A DNA stretch of 64,000 nt from Serratia sp. DD3 (GTDB taxonomy: Bacteria; Pseudomonadota; Gammaproteobacteria; Enterobacterales; Enterobacteriaceae), in contig NZ_AYKS02000118.1 in the NCBI RefSeq assembly GCF_000496755.2, positions 119,720-183,719 of the forward strand, in the 5' to 3' direction. Position 1 is the stretch's first letter. Each line of letters begins with the position of its first letter. This document shows positions 8,124-17,244 of this stretch, one piece after another. The notes below the pieces were generated by a model. That model did no database searches. It worked only from the letters and a program-made list of their open reading frames with translations, and was not told the DNA's origin. Both the position numbers and the translations under genes were made by a program.

Positions 8124-9176
8124 ATGCATGCTGTTATTTTTACTCTATTGCTATTTTTTATCACCAGTCCATTACTTGCCAGCGAAATGCGCTATCCCCC
8201 CGGGGAAGAACCGCTGAACCTGCCAGCCAATAGCTCACTGATGATGCCATTGCCGCGATCTGTCCATAGCCTGGAGGACAAAAAAGCAGAAACGATGCCA
8301 TTGTATCTGTCACTGATACACGAAGATAAACGCAATGTCTGGGTTCCTTTTCAATTGGCCGCTACCTCTGCACAAAAAGGCCAAACAGAACTGGCGGAAC
8401 ACTATTTGCAACTCAGTGCCAAACGGGGATTGTGGTATTACTATAATCTGCTGGAAAACAACGCATTCAATAGCCTTCAGCAAAGTGAGACTTATCGTTC
8501 CATCCTCGCTGAGGCCAAAACACGCTATCAGCTATATGCTTCGCCGTTTGAGGGTAAAGCACAGTATTCTGTCCCGAATGGCTCACCTCCTGCCACCGGT
8601 TGGCCAACCGTTATCTACCTGCACCCTTATGGCAGAGCCGCTAATATCACCCCTAAAGATCGATTGCTTTTTGCTGAAGCAGGTGTTGCCTATATTGAGT
8701 TAAACGGTACTCAAATGCTTGCCGAGAATAGCTTCCGCTGGTCTATCGATAGCGAAGAGAGCACCCATAGCGCGATTCAACGTACCCTGCAGGAGCTCAC
8801 CCCTAAACTGAAGCTTAACCCTCATCAGGTCTACCTTACCGCTCGCGGCCAAGGCGCGCTGCACGCGGGTAATCTGATGGCAAAATACCCGCAATTTTAC
8901 GCCGGCGCTTTACTGATTACACCACAAGGGAAAATCCCGCCAGCATCATATTCATTAGCAGAGAATAAACGCATTATGATCGCCTATTATGGCCATCAAA
9001 ACTTTAATGGCAAAGCTCTGGCTCTGCATTTTACCAACCTGTTCAGTAATCAGAATCTGACCAAGACGGCAAGTTTTAACCTGAGAGAAGATACACAAGG
9101 AAACTGGCCGCTACACTTCCAGCAACCATTGCGTTGGGTGATGGGCAAAAGCGCCGATGCATCACCGGGAGCCTGA
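8124..9176 (+). CDS. exported alpha/beta-hydrolase-like protein, nucleophile not conserved
   Basis: A 350-residue protein from ATG 8124; the frame is open from 8064, but 8124 starts a clean signal peptide, MHAVIFTLLLFFITSPLLAS, predicting a periplasmic or secreted product. Residues 60-120 resemble a TPR-like pair of helices (PFQLAATSAQKGQTELAEHYLQLSAKRG). From about 160 an esterase fold follows: the strand and oxyanion region PTVIYLHPYGRAA, then QVYLTARGQGALHAGNLMAKYPQFYAGAL. At the nucleophile elbow, the expected G-x-S-x-G reads A-R-G-Q-G, so there is no serine in the usual place. It may be a non-catalytic relative or use another residue. It precedes a terminator and stands alone. Confidence 0.6.
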   Translation: MHAVIFTLLLFFITSPLLASEMRYPPGEEPLNLPANSSLMMPLPRSVHSLEDKKAETMPLYLSLIHEDKRNVWVPFQLAATSAQKGQTELAEHYLQLSAKRGLWYYYNLLENNAFNSLQQSETYRSILAEAKTRYQLYASPFEGKAQYSVPNGSPPATGWPTVIYLHPYGRAANITPKDRLLFAEAGVAYIELNGTQMLAENSFRWSIDSEESTHSAIQRTLQELTPKLKLNPHQVYLTARGQGALHAGNLMAKYPQFYAGALLITPQGKIPPASYSLAENKRIMIAYYGHQNFNGKALALHFTNLFSNQNLTKTASFNLREDTQGNWPLHFQQPLRWVMGKSADASPGA

Positions 9177-9223
9177 TAGAAAAACGGGGATACTTACTGC
9201 TGCAATGATTGACGACTTGAACC

Positions 9224-9254
9224 AGCGGTGCTCAAGCACCGCTTATTCTTTTTG
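9224..9254 (+). terminator. terminator after the hydrolase-like gene
   Basis: Stem AGCGGTGC (9224-9231) / GCACCGCT (9236-9243), loop TCAA, followed by TATTCTTTTTG. The T-rich side serves rightward transcription. Confidence 0.8.
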
Positions 9255-9255
9255 A

Positions 9256-10593
9256 TCAATGCCCATCAACAAACACGATTTTGAGCACAAACAACAGCGC
9301 CACGACAATCACACAAGGGCTGATTTCACGCCAACGACCAGTACCCAGCTTCATCACACAATAAGAGATAAAGCCCAGCGCAATCCCTTCAGTAATCGAG
9401 AAGCTAAAAGGCATCATAGCGGCGGTAACAAAGGCAGGAACCGCTTCAGTCATATCTTCCCATTTTACGCGTGCCAAGCTGGAGGTCATCAGAACCCCAA
9501 CATAGATCAAAGCACCCGCAGCAGCATAAGCCGGCACCATCGAAGCTAATGGCGACAGGAAAATCACCAACAGGAACAACAGCCCGACTATCACGGCGGT
9601 CAGACCGGTGCGACCACCGATAGCGACACCAGAAGAACTTTCAATATAAGCCGTGACTGAAGAAGTACCAATAAATGCCCCTGCTACGGAGCTGATACTA
9701 TCAACATACAGCGCCTGCTTCATACGTGGGAATTTACCGTTTTCATCGGTTAGCCCCGCCTTGTCGGTCACCCCAATCAGGGTACCGGATGAGTCAAACA
9801 GGTTAACCAGCATAAAGGCAAAAATCACCCCAGCCAAGCCAAGATCCAGTGCCCCGGTAATATTCACCTGACCGACAACGGTAGTGATATCTGGCGGCAT
9901 AGAGAATATGCCAGCATACTGTACATCACCCAATAGCCAACCGATCAAGGTGGTGACCACGATGGAAACCAGCACCGCGGCATGAATATTACGCGAGGCC
10001 AGAACGGCGATGATAAAAAACCCCAGCGCACCCAGCAGAACACTGTGAGAAGTCAGGTTCCCTACCGCCACCAGCGTATCAGGATTAGCGACCACGATAC
10101 CGGCATTTTTCAACCCCATCATGGCAATGAACAAGCCAATACCACTGGTGATCCCCACGCGCAGGCTAAGTGGGATATTGGCTACCATCCAGTAACGGAT
10201 ACGGAATACCGTCAGTAAAAAGAAACCGACAGCCCCCCAAAAAATAGCGCCCATCGCAACCTGCCATGAAATGCCCATCGCACCCACCACCACAAACGCG
10301 AAGAAAGCATTCAAGCCCATTGCTGGTGCCAAAGCTACCGGCAAGTTAGCCAATAGACCCATAAAAATGCTGCCAAAAGCAGCGATCAGGCAGGTAGTGA
10401 CAAATACCGCTCGAGTATCCATACCCGCCGCCCCCAAGATCTGCGGGTTGACGAACACGATATAGACCATGGTTAAAAAAGTGGTGATTCCGGCAATCGT
10501 TTCCGTGCGTACCGTGGTTCCATGCTGCTTGAGTTTAAAAACGCGCTCAAGCAAGCCTTGATTAGCATCAAGGCTGATGTCTTGTTTGCTCAT
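9256..10593 (-). CDS. adeP: purine (adenine) permease, NCS2 family
   Basis: A 445-residue inner-membrane carrier, the same length as E. coli AdeP (YieG), a proton-coupled adenine permease of the AzgA-like branch of NCS2. Hydrophobic segments run throughout. Recognisable family blocks are TFLTMVYIVFVNPQIL, ALAPAMGLNAFFAF, FMLVNLFDSSGTLIGVTDKAGL and GTSSVTAYIESSSGV, the last two contributing to the substrate site in this family. The gene is divergent from yieH as in E. coli, which fixes orthology. The 273-bp interval to yieH is the likely promoter region; I see no clear PurR operator in it. Confidence 0.95.
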   Translation of the reverse strand: MSKQDISLDANQGLLERVFKLKQHGTTVRTETIAGITTFLTMVYIVFVNPQILGAAGMDTRAVFVTTCLIAAFGSIFMGLLANLPVALAPAMGLNAFFAFVVVGAMGISWQVAMGAIFWGAVGFFLLTVFRIRYWMVANIPLSLRVGITSGIGLFIAMMGLKNAGIVVANPDTLVAVGNLTSHSVLLGALGFFIIAVLASRNIHAAVLVSIVVTTLIGWLLGDVQYAGIFSMPPDITTVVGQVNITGALDLGLAGVIFAFMLVNLFDSSGTLIGVTDKAGLTDENGKFPRMKQALYVDSISSVAGAFIGTSSVTAYIESSSGVAIGGRTGLTAVIVGLLFLLVIFLSPLASMVPAYAAAGALIYVGVLMTSSLARVKWEDMTEAVPAFVTAAMMPFSFSITEGIALGFISYCVMKLGTGRWREISPCVIVVALLFVLKIVFVDGH

Positions 10594-10866
10594 TATCAGT
10601 ATTCCGAACAGGGGGATGAAGTGTCGGTTGCTATCCTATAACAAAAAATAGGGTTTTTGATCTCACCCATCGCTTTTTTTCGCCATCTGTACGGCTAAAA
10701 AATTCAACAGATTGTATTTATTCATATTCATCAGCCATAACCGTTAGCGGTAAATGACACTGGGCGGCAACCGCTAAAACATTCCCCTTCAGCTTGCATG
10801 ATGACGGAGATAAATAATCCAGTTAAAGTGACAGCCATCATCAGTTAGCCGAAGGCAGATATTCCA

Positions 10867-11532
10867 ATGAGTCAGGTTGAATGTGTTTTATTTGATTGTG
10901 ATGGCACGCTAGTAGACAGTGAAGTGTTGTGCAGTAAGGCTTATGTGCATATGTTTGCCCATTATGATATTGAGGTTTCGCTAGAAGAAATATTTAAAAA
11001 ATACAAAGGGGTAAAACTCAACGAAATCATCGAAAAAATCAGTGCCGAACAGGGCGTGACTCTGCCGCAAACACAATTAGAACCGATCTATCGCCAAGAG
11101 GTTGCACGCCTGTTCGATGCCGAGCTGCAACCCATTGCCGGTGCGCAAGCATTATTGGCACAAATGAAAGCCCCTATATGTACTGTATCCAACGGGCCCG
11201 TCAGCAAAATGCAACATTCGCTGGGGCTGACCCAGATGCTTTCCTATTTCGATGACCGATTATTCAGCGGTTACGATATCCAACGCTGGAAACCCGATCC
11301 GGCCATCGTTTTCCATGCTGCCCAGCAAATGCAGGTGGCGGTTGAGCGCTGCATTCTGGTGGACGATTCTGCCGCGGGTGCACAGGCGGGTATTGCTGCA
11401 GGGATCCCGGTGTTCTACTTCTGTGCCGATCCACACAATAAACCCATCGACCATCCTCTGGTGACCATGTTTGACCATCTGTCACAGTTACCCCTTCTGT
11501 GGCAACAACGTGGTTGGCAACTTACCCATTAA
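10867..11532 (+). CDS. yieH: 6-phosphogluconate phosphatase, HAD family
   Basis: A 221-residue HAD-superfamily phosphatase. Motif I is DCDGTLVDS at residues 9-17, with the nucleophile Asp and the acid/base Asp two residues later. The cap-domain region follows. TVSNGP is motif II, KPDPAIVFHAA carries the motif III lysine, and ILVDDSAAGAQAG carries the acidic motif IV. E. coli YieH, divergent from adeP as here, dephosphorylates 6-phosphogluconate in vitro. The 3' end overlaps the convergent LysR gene by 11 bp. Confidence 0.93.
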   Translation: MSQVECVLFDCDGTLVDSEVLCSKAYVHMFAHYDIEVSLEEIFKKYKGVKLNEIIEKISAEQGVTLPQTQLEPIYRQEVARLFDAELQPIAGAQALLAQMKAPICTVSNGPVSKMQHSLGLTQMLSYFDDRLFSGYDIQRWKPDPAIVFHAAQQMQVAVERCILVDDSAAGAQAGIAAGIPVFYFCADPHNKPIDHPLVTMFDHLSQLPLLWQQRGWQLTH

Positions 11533-12424
11533 CGACCAATGCTCTAGCCGGTTCTGCCCGGCTAATTTCCGACCATAGCCAATCGCGAAAATAACCCACC
11601 CGTGGTAATTCCCGCTTACCAGGAGGGATCTCCAACCAATAGCCATGGGTACTCTTAACTGCCAATGGTGAAAACAACATCAGCAAGCCACCATGCAGTT
11701 CATTATGGATCATCATTTTATCCAATACGGCATAGCCAGCCCCGGTGATACAGGCGTTGATGACCTGATCCTGTGTACTAAACTCCAATCCCCCACGATC
11801 TTGTACTTCACTGCGACCCGCTGCATCCAACCAGCGTTGCCAAGTGTCCATCCGGCTATCACCATCAAGAATATGTAATTGCGGCTGACTATTGAGCGGC
11901 GGAAACACGCCATTGATCATCAATAATGGGCTTCCCACCAGCACTAACTGTTCATGGCATAACCATTCCCCATTAATGCTGTCGGTCAATCGACCAAAGC
12001 GCACTGCACAATCAAAATCACAATATTTTTGTCGAGCCTCACTGATTAACGCAATTTGTAACTGGGTGTTGTGTTGACGCAACTCGACTAGCCGTGGAGC
12101 CAACCAACGGGTAGCAAAAGTAGGCGCGACTTGTAACCTTAAGTGCTGCAATGGATTGTGTAATCGCACATGACATATCCCTTCTTCCAGAATATCCAGC
12201 GCTTGCCGCACTACGGGCAATAACAACATGGCATCCTGCGTGAGTGACAAACCGTAATGACTACGTACAAACAGTAACTTACCGAGAAACTCTTCAAACT
12301 GTTTCATTTGTCGGCTGGCTGCACTCTGAGTAATGAATAGTGCTTCAGCCGCCTTACTGAAACTTAATGTCCGACAAGTTTCCTCAAAAACACGCAACAT
12401 GCTGAGTGATGGGAGCTTTCTCAC
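11522..12424 (-). CDS. LysR-family transcriptional regulator
   Basis: A 300-residue LysR regulator. The N-terminal winged helix-turn-helix lies at about residues 5-60 (LPSLSMLRVFEETCRTLSFSKAAEALFITQSAASRQMKQFEEFLGKLLFVR, GcvA-like). A periplasmic-binding-protein-like effector domain follows. It is divergent from the MFS-Fae-AKR-ALDH operon at 12772 with 347 bp between start codons, the usual arrangement for a LysR protein controlling a catabolic operon. The inducer is unknown. The C-terminal end overlaps yieH, convergently. Confidence 0.93.
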   Translation of the reverse strand: MRKLPSLSMLRVFEETCRTLSFSKAAEALFITQSAASRQMKQFEEFLGKLLFVRSHYGLSLTQDAMLLLPVVRQALDILEEGICHVRLHNPLQHLRLQVAPTFATRWLAPRLVELRQHNTQLQIALISEARQKYCDFDCAVRFGRLTDSINGEWLCHEQLVLVGSPLLMINGVFPPLNSQPQLHILDGDSRMDTWQRWLDAAGRSEVQDRGGLEFSTQDQVINACITGAGYAVLDKMMIHNELHGGLLMLFSPLAVKSTHGYWLEIPPGKRELPRVGYFRDWLWSEISRAEPARALVVNG

Positions 12425-12771
12425 AATCCATTTACCTCGCCAACAGACATCGCTTTGTTAATTACATGTTATTAATTTGATGCATGTTTTTATCCCTTGC
12501 AGCGTTTATTTCCATAAAACCAGAGGTGAGTCACATGCATTCTCTGCTGAGGGGTATGACTAAAACGCACTCGCCTATCGCTTCCTTTATGCTCACATTA
12601 GCAACCAAATAAAAACAAAAAAATAACATCAAGGCATTTCACATTGCCAATTGATGACTCGCTCCTCTCATCTTTGGCACTCATAAAGGTCAATGCATGG
12701 GAGTAGGAAAAATCAATTAGCAATACCGACCAACGGTATACCCGTACCGTTCCCAACAGGAGGACAGGTAA
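12425..12771. promoter_or_regulatory. divergent control region between LysR gene and the Fae operon
   Basis: 347 bp without coding sequence, AT-rich in the middle (12600-12640), bracketed by two divergent starts. Near the operon start is an inverted repeat AACGGTA (12732-12738) / TACCGTT (12745-12751), six bases apart. It is followed by AGGAGG (12759-12764), the ribosome-binding site for ATG 12772. The repeat could be a leader hairpin or an operator. I could not single out a LysR T-N11-A site with confidence. Confidence 0.5.
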
Positions 12772-14133
12772 ATGCAAACTTTAACCCAACAATCCATCCG
12801 TATGGATGATGTGCCGTTAAATCGGTTCCATATCAAAATCGCCGGGCTAACCTTTGGTGCACATTTTACGGATGGCTATGTACTCGGTGTTATCGGCTTC
12901 GCCTTGGCACAAATCAAACCACAAATGGGCCTCACCCCTTTTTGGGAGGGGTTGCTTGGTAGTTCTGCACTGATTGGGCTATTTATCGGCAGTTTGGTCC
13001 TCGGCTGGATCTCTGATTATATTGGCCGCCAGAAAATCTTCAGTTTCAGCTTTGTGGTTATCACGCTGGCCTCTGCCCTGCAGTTCTTCGCCACCACACC
13101 GGAACAACTGTTTCTGTTACGAGTGATGGTAGGCATTGGGTTAGGAGGGGATTTTTCAGTAGGACACACCATGCTGGCCGAGTTCGCCCCCCGTAAGCAT
13201 CGAGGTGTATTACTCGGTTCATTCAGTGTGATCTGGACCTTTGGCTATGTTGCCGCGGGCTTTGCTGGCCATTTTCTAACGGCATTAGGGCCCGATGCCT
13301 GGCGCTGGTTGCTCTCCTCTTCTGCCATACCCGCCCTGCTAATTCTGTTAATGCGTATCGGTACACCGGAGTCACCGCGCTGGTTGATGGGGAAAGGACA
13401 ACGGGAACAAGCCATGGCGATAGTACATAAATACTTCGGCCCCCATGTCCTGTTGATTGATGAAGCCCCCGTGATATCAAAACAACGCTTTTTGTCACTA
13501 TTTGGGCCTAAATACCGTCGCCGTACCGCGTTCAACAGCCTGTTCTTTGTTTGTCTGGTGATCCCTTACTTTGCCATCTATACCTTCTTGCCCTCTATTT
13601 TGCAGGTGATGGGGCTAGACAATAACTTCTCCACTGACCTGCTGCTTAACGGCTTGTTGATCGTCGGAGCCTTGCTGGGAATTGTTCTGACGGTGATTTG
13701 CTCACGCCGTGGTTTCCTGATTGGTTCGTTTATCTTCCTCGCAGCCTGCCTGGTGATGCTAAGTATTCTTCCTGGTAGCCAAACAACCTGGCTGATCGCC
13801 ATTTTTGCCGCCTTTACATTAGTCATGTCAGCAGTCAGTAATCTGGTAGGCGTTTTCCCCGCTGAAAGCTTCCCTACCGAAGTCCGCTCCATGGGCGTGG
13901 GGTTTTCAACCTCCATGAGTCGATTAGGCTCCGCCATTGGCACAGGCCTGTTGCCTCTGTCTATCGTGCATTTCGGCATGCCGACGACTACCGCCATTCT
14001 GGCCTTTATCTTGATGATTGGCGCCGTTGTTTCCATTGCCTGGGCACCAGAAACCAAGGGACTGACCCTGGTGGATGCCGCCCAGGGCTCGCAACCTCAA
14101 ACAGAGAACACGTTAGCCACAGTGGCTAAATAA
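12772..14133 (+). CDS. MFS transporter, sugar-porter-like
   Basis: A 453-residue major facilitator with 12 likely membrane helices. Signature motifs are present: the loop 2-3 motif (LGWISDYIGRQKIF, about residues 77-90), the loop 6-7 signature ESPRWLMGKGQ, and PETKGLTL near the end of helix 12. These place it in the sugar/aromatic-acid porter branch (TIGR00895/COG0477 type). It is the first gene of a four-gene operon (28 bp before the Fae-like gene) and presumably imports the substrate of the encoded pathway. AGGAGG lies 7 nt before the start. The substrate is unknown. Confidence 0.88.
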   Translation: MQTLTQQSIRMDDVPLNRFHIKIAGLTFGAHFTDGYVLGVIGFALAQIKPQMGLTPFWEGLLGSSALIGLFIGSLVLGWISDYIGRQKIFSFSFVVITLASALQFFATTPEQLFLLRVMVGIGLGGDFSVGHTMLAEFAPRKHRGVLLGSFSVIWTFGYVAAGFAGHFLTALGPDAWRWLLSSSAIPALLILLMRIGTPESPRWLMGKGQREQAMAIVHKYFGPHVLLIDEAPVISKQRFLSLFGPKYRRRTAFNSLFFVCLVIPYFAIYTFLPSILQVMGLDNNFSTDLLLNGLLIVGALLGIVLTVICSRRGFLIGSFIFLAACLVMLSILPGSQTTWLIAIFAAFTLVMSAVSNLVGVFPAESFPTEVRSMGVGFSTSMSRLGSAIGTGLLPLSIVHFGMPTTTAILAFILMIGAVVSIAWAPETKGLTLVDAAQGSQPQTENTLATVAK

Positions 14134-14161
14134 CATTATGTTAAAAACAGGAGATCTTTAA

Positions 14162-14665
14162 GTGGAAATGTATATCGGAGAAGGGTTTGCAGGTAACGGC
14201 GTAAATGCCTCGCATATCAATATCATGATCGGACCGCGTAATGGTGTCGTCGGCCAGGCTTTCTCTTCCAGCTTGGCATCCCCCAGCCAGGGTCACTGCC
14301 CATTTATGGTGGTAATTAAACCTAACGTACCGGCTAAACCCATGACGCTGTATGTCAATAAAGCGGAAATTAGCGGTGAATTACACGGCAATTCAACTTG
14401 GGGAGCCTCACAAGCCGCTATCGCTAAGGCGGTGACTGAAGCACTACTGTCAGGAACCCTACCCGCAGAGGCTGAAGATGAATGGTGTATTGTCACCGCT
14501 AACTGGGTCAACCCCAGTTGCAACAATATTGACGAGGTCTATCACAACAACTACCTCGCCTGTACCCAAGCTATTCAGGCGGCAATGGAAAAACTGCCGA
14601 CCCGCCACCAATTGACTGAAGCCCTGCCACAGTTGGGCAATCCGTTCTACACCCCAAAAGCCTGA
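14162..14665 (+). CDS. formaldehyde-activating enzyme (Fae) family protein
   Basis: A 167-residue protein with clear resemblance to Fae, which in methylotrophs condenses formaldehyde with tetrahydromethanopterin. Shared blocks: IGEGFAGNGVNASHINIMIGPRNG (Fae has VGEALVGDGNEVAHIDL.IGP), the catalytic His at residue 18, VVIKPNVPAKPMTLYVNKAEI (Fae: APNLPCKPNTLMFNKVTI), and AQAAIAKAV-type and Y-x-x-N-Y-x-A-C-T segments. The Asp following the catalytic His-Ile in Fae is Asn here. The start is GTG 14162, with CAGGAG eight bases upstream; ATG 14168 is less well spaced. Enteric bacteria lack tetrahydromethanopterin, so the cofactor or substrate must differ. It sits between an importer and two aldehyde-handling enzymes. 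Confidence 0.85.
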   Translation: MEMYIGEGFAGNGVNASHINIMIGPRNGVVGQAFSSSLASPSQGHCPFMVVIKPNVPAKPMTLYVNKAEISGELHGNSTWGASQAAIAKAVTEALLSGTLPAEAEDEWCIVTANWVNPSCNNIDEVYHNNYLACTQAIQAAMEKLPTRHQLTEALPQLGNPFYTPKA

Positions 14666-14675
14666 GGAGGGAAGC

Positions 14676-15722
14676 ATGCAGTACATTAATCTGGGTCAAT
14701 GTGGTTTGAAAGTTTCTCGTTTGTGCTTGGGTACCATGAATATGGGCAGTAAACAGTGGAAACCGTGGATTTTCGATGAGGCACAAAGTGAACCGCTGAT
14801 CCGCCATGCTTTGGAAAACGGGATTAACTTTATTGATCTAGCGGATTTTTACTCCAGTGGTGCGGGTGAAGAAGTGGTGGGCCGGGTGATCAAGCGCATT
14901 GCCAATCGTGATGAACTGGTGCTGACCACCAAAGTAGGCTACCCGATTGGCGCGGGGTTCAACAACCAGGGACATTCACGTAAACATATCATGGCCAGTA
15001 TCGATGCCAGTTTGCAGCGTTTGGGCACCGATTACGTCGATATCTATATGTTGCATTACTTCGATGTGAATACCCCCATTGAAGAAACCTGGGCAGCGAT
15101 GAATGATATCGTCCATTCTGGCAAGGCTCGCTATGTTGGGGTATCGACCATGTATACCTGGCAGTTAGCCAAAATCCTATGGTATTGCGAGCGTAATGGC
15201 TATACCAAACCCATTAATATGCAACTGCAACTCAACTGTGCTTACCGTGAGGAAGAGCGTGAAATGATACCGTTTTGCCGTGATCAGGGGTTGGGTATTT
15301 CAGTCTTCAGCCCATTGGCTCGCGGGCTATTAAGTTGCGATTTCAACTCTGTGCGCAACAAGACCGATTTTTTTACCCAAGAAATGTATGCTGATGCGAC
15401 TTCGCTTAACATAGCGCAGTCGGTTAGCCGGGTGGCTGAGCAACGAGGTATACCACCAGCACAGGTCGCTCAAGCCTGGGTACTTAACCACCCAGGTGTA
15501 GATTGTATGTTAGTTGGTGCCGACTCGATACAACAGATCAACAGTGCCATTGCCGCACTAGATACCCAGCTCAATGACGAAGAACAGCATGAGCTGGAGC
15601 GTAATTACACCCCTTGCGATGTCATTAATGACTACACCGCGGGCAAGCGTATTCTGCGTGACAGCCGCCCAGCACGCGGTTTTTTTGCAGTGGATAACCT
15701 AGAAACAAGGAATATTGCATGA
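14676..15722 (+). CDS. aldo/keto reductase
   Basis: A 348-residue (alpha/beta)8 NADPH-dependent oxidoreductase. The catalytic tetrad is visible as D54, Y59 (FIDLADFYSSG), K86 (LTTKVG) and H127 (YMLHYFD). The nucleotide-binding end shows SPLARGLL and LVGADSIQQINSAIAAL. The subgroup resembles the YajO/Tas-like AKRs. AGGAGGG lies directly upstream, 10 bp after the Fae-like gene, and the last four bases overlap the dehydrogenase gene (ATGA), so translation is coupled. It likely reduces a carbonyl, or oxidises an alcohol, of the pathway intermediate. Confidence 0.92.
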   Translation: MQYINLGQCGLKVSRLCLGTMNMGSKQWKPWIFDEAQSEPLIRHALENGINFIDLADFYSSGAGEEVVGRVIKRIANRDELVLTTKVGYPIGAGFNNQGHSRKHIMASIDASLQRLGTDYVDIYMLHYFDVNTPIEETWAAMNDIVHSGKARYVGVSTMYTWQLAKILWYCERNGYTKPINMQLQLNCAYREEEREMIPFCRDQGLGISVFSPLARGLLSCDFNSVRNKTDFFTQEMYADATSLNIAQSVSRVAEQRGIPPAQVAQAWVLNHPGVDCMLVGADSIQQINSAIAALDTQLNDEEQHELERNYTPCDVINDYTAGKRILRDSRPARGFFAVDNLETRNIA

Positions 15723-17164
15723 CAGCTTATGCCTCCTTACTGCGTACCGGTTGGTATTGCAATGGCCAGTGGCAAACGACCCCACAAACGTATCCCGTCG
15801 ATAATCCCGCCAGTGGTGAAAAAATTGCTGATGTTGCCCTGGCTGGCCGTGCAGAAACTGAAGCTGCCATTGCCGCAGCAGCGGCGGCGCTACCGGCCTG
15901 GCGTGCTCAAACCGCCAAAGCACGGTCAGAAATTTTGCGACGCTGGTTCCAGTTGATCATGCAGCATCAACAAGCACTGGCTGAGTTGATGGTGACCGAA
16001 CAAGGTAAAGTCCTCAGCGAAGCCATCGGCGAAGTGGCTTACGCCGCCAGCTTTATTGAATGGTTTTCCGAAGAGGCTAAACGTGCCTATGGCAAAACCA
16101 TCCCGGCAACCAAAAATGGCAATCAGATCCTCACCTTTAAAGAGCCGGTGGGTGTTATTGCGGCCATTACGCCATGGAACTTTCCATTAGCCATGCTGAC
16201 ACGCAAATTGGGCCCGGCACTGGCGGCTGGTTGTACTGCGGTGATTAAGCCAGCCAATGAAACTCCGCTCAGCGCTTTCGCGTTGATTGTATTAGCCCAA
16301 CAAGCCGGGGTTCCAGCCGGGGTGATTAATGCGGTTTCCGGCGATACCGTCGCCATTGGTGAAACACTGATGGCGAGCCCGCTAGTGCGTAAAATTTCTT
16401 TCACTGGTTCAACGCCGGTGGGTAAGTTATTAATGCGCCAAGCAGCAGATACAGTGAAAAAGCTGTCTCTGGAACTGGGCGGTAATGCACCTTTTATCGT
16501 GTTTGATGATGCCGATCTTGATGTAGCCATTGCCGGCGCAATGGCCGCCAAATTCCGCAACAGCGGGCAGACTTGCATATGTGTTAACCGTTTCTACATT
16601 CAGGACGGTATTTATGACCGCTTTGTCCAGAAACTGACGGATGCCGCAAAAGCGTTAAAGGTTGCTTCAGGTATGACGCCAGGAGCACAACAAGGGCCGC
16701 TAATCCATATCAAAGCAGTAGAAAAAGTGGAGGCACACCTACAGGACGCCCTGAAGTTAGGTGCGAAGCTGATGTGCGGCGGTAAGCGCGCCGACTTAGG
16801 GGGATCATTCTTCCAACCTACGGTGTTGGCTAACGCCACAGAGCAGATGCGGTTAGCGCAGGAAGAGACCTTTGGCCCGCTGGCTGCCTGTTTCCGCTTT
16901 ACCGATGAGGATGAAGTCATCACCCGAGCTAACGCAACCCCCTTTGGGTTAGCGGCTTATCTGTATACCCGTGATTTGGCGCGCGCCTTGCGTGTTACCA
17001 AAGCATTGGAAAGCGGCATGGTAGGTATTAATGAAGGGATTATTTCTACTGAGGTCGCCCCTTTTGGTGGGGTGAAAGAGTCAGGCCTGGGGCGCGAAGG
17101 GGCGGATATCGGCCTGGATGAATATCAGGAAACCAAATACGTCAATATCGGCCAACTGCTGTAA
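15719..17164 (+). CDS. NAD(P)-dependent succinate-semialdehyde dehydrogenase family protein
   Basis: A 481-residue class of aldehyde dehydrogenase close to GabD. Catalytic residues are N154 (TPWNFP), E252 (LELGGNAP) and C286 in GQTCICVNR; C288 next to it matches the paired cysteines of GabD-type enzymes. The Rossmann motif is FTGSTPVGKLL (228-238). The C-terminal KESGLGREG is family-typical. It is the last gene of the operon, overlapping the aldo/keto reductase by four bases. Specificity for succinate semialdehyde is not proven by sequence; related enzymes oxidise several short semialdehydes. Confidence 0.92.
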   Translation: MTAYASLLRTGWYCNGQWQTTPQTYPVDNPASGEKIADVALAGRAETEAAIAAAAAALPAWRAQTAKARSEILRRWFQLIMQHQQALAELMVTEQGKVLSEAIGEVAYAASFIEWFSEEAKRAYGKTIPATKNGNQILTFKEPVGVIAAITPWNFPLAMLTRKLGPALAAGCTAVIKPANETPLSAFALIVLAQQAGVPAGVINAVSGDTVAIGETLMASPLVRKISFTGSTPVGKLLMRQAADTVKKLSLELGGNAPFIVFDDADLDVAIAGAMAAKFRNSGQTCICVNRFYIQDGIYDRFVQKLTDAAKALKVASGMTPGAQQGPLIHIKAVEKVEAHLQDALKLGAKLMCGGKRADLGGSFFQPTVLANATEQMRLAQEETFGPLAACFRFTDEDEVITRANATPFGLAAYLYTRDLARALRVTKALESGMVGINEGIISTEVAPFGGVKESGLGREGADIGLDEYQETKYVNIGQLL

Positions 17165-17186
17165 ATTCGATAAACTGTTGTGAATT

Positions 17187-17220
17187 CGATAAACAAAAGA
17201 AAGGCGCTGTTTCCAGCGCC
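17187..17220 (-). terminator. terminator of the pst-phoU operon
   Basis: Stem GGCGCTG (17203-17209) / CAGCGCC (17214-17220). Read leftward it is followed by TTTCTTTTGTTT, so it terminates phoU. The rightward side has no T tract, but the hairpin may also slow transcripts from the dehydrogenase operon. Confidence 0.8.
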
Positions 17221-17244
17221 ATTAACAGTAATTTTTTAATAAAA

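Noticed and set aside
13578..14057. 159-codon open frame antisense to the MFS gene
   Set aside because: Composition is that of a reverse-strand shadow and it sits wholly inside a well-supported membrane carrier gene.
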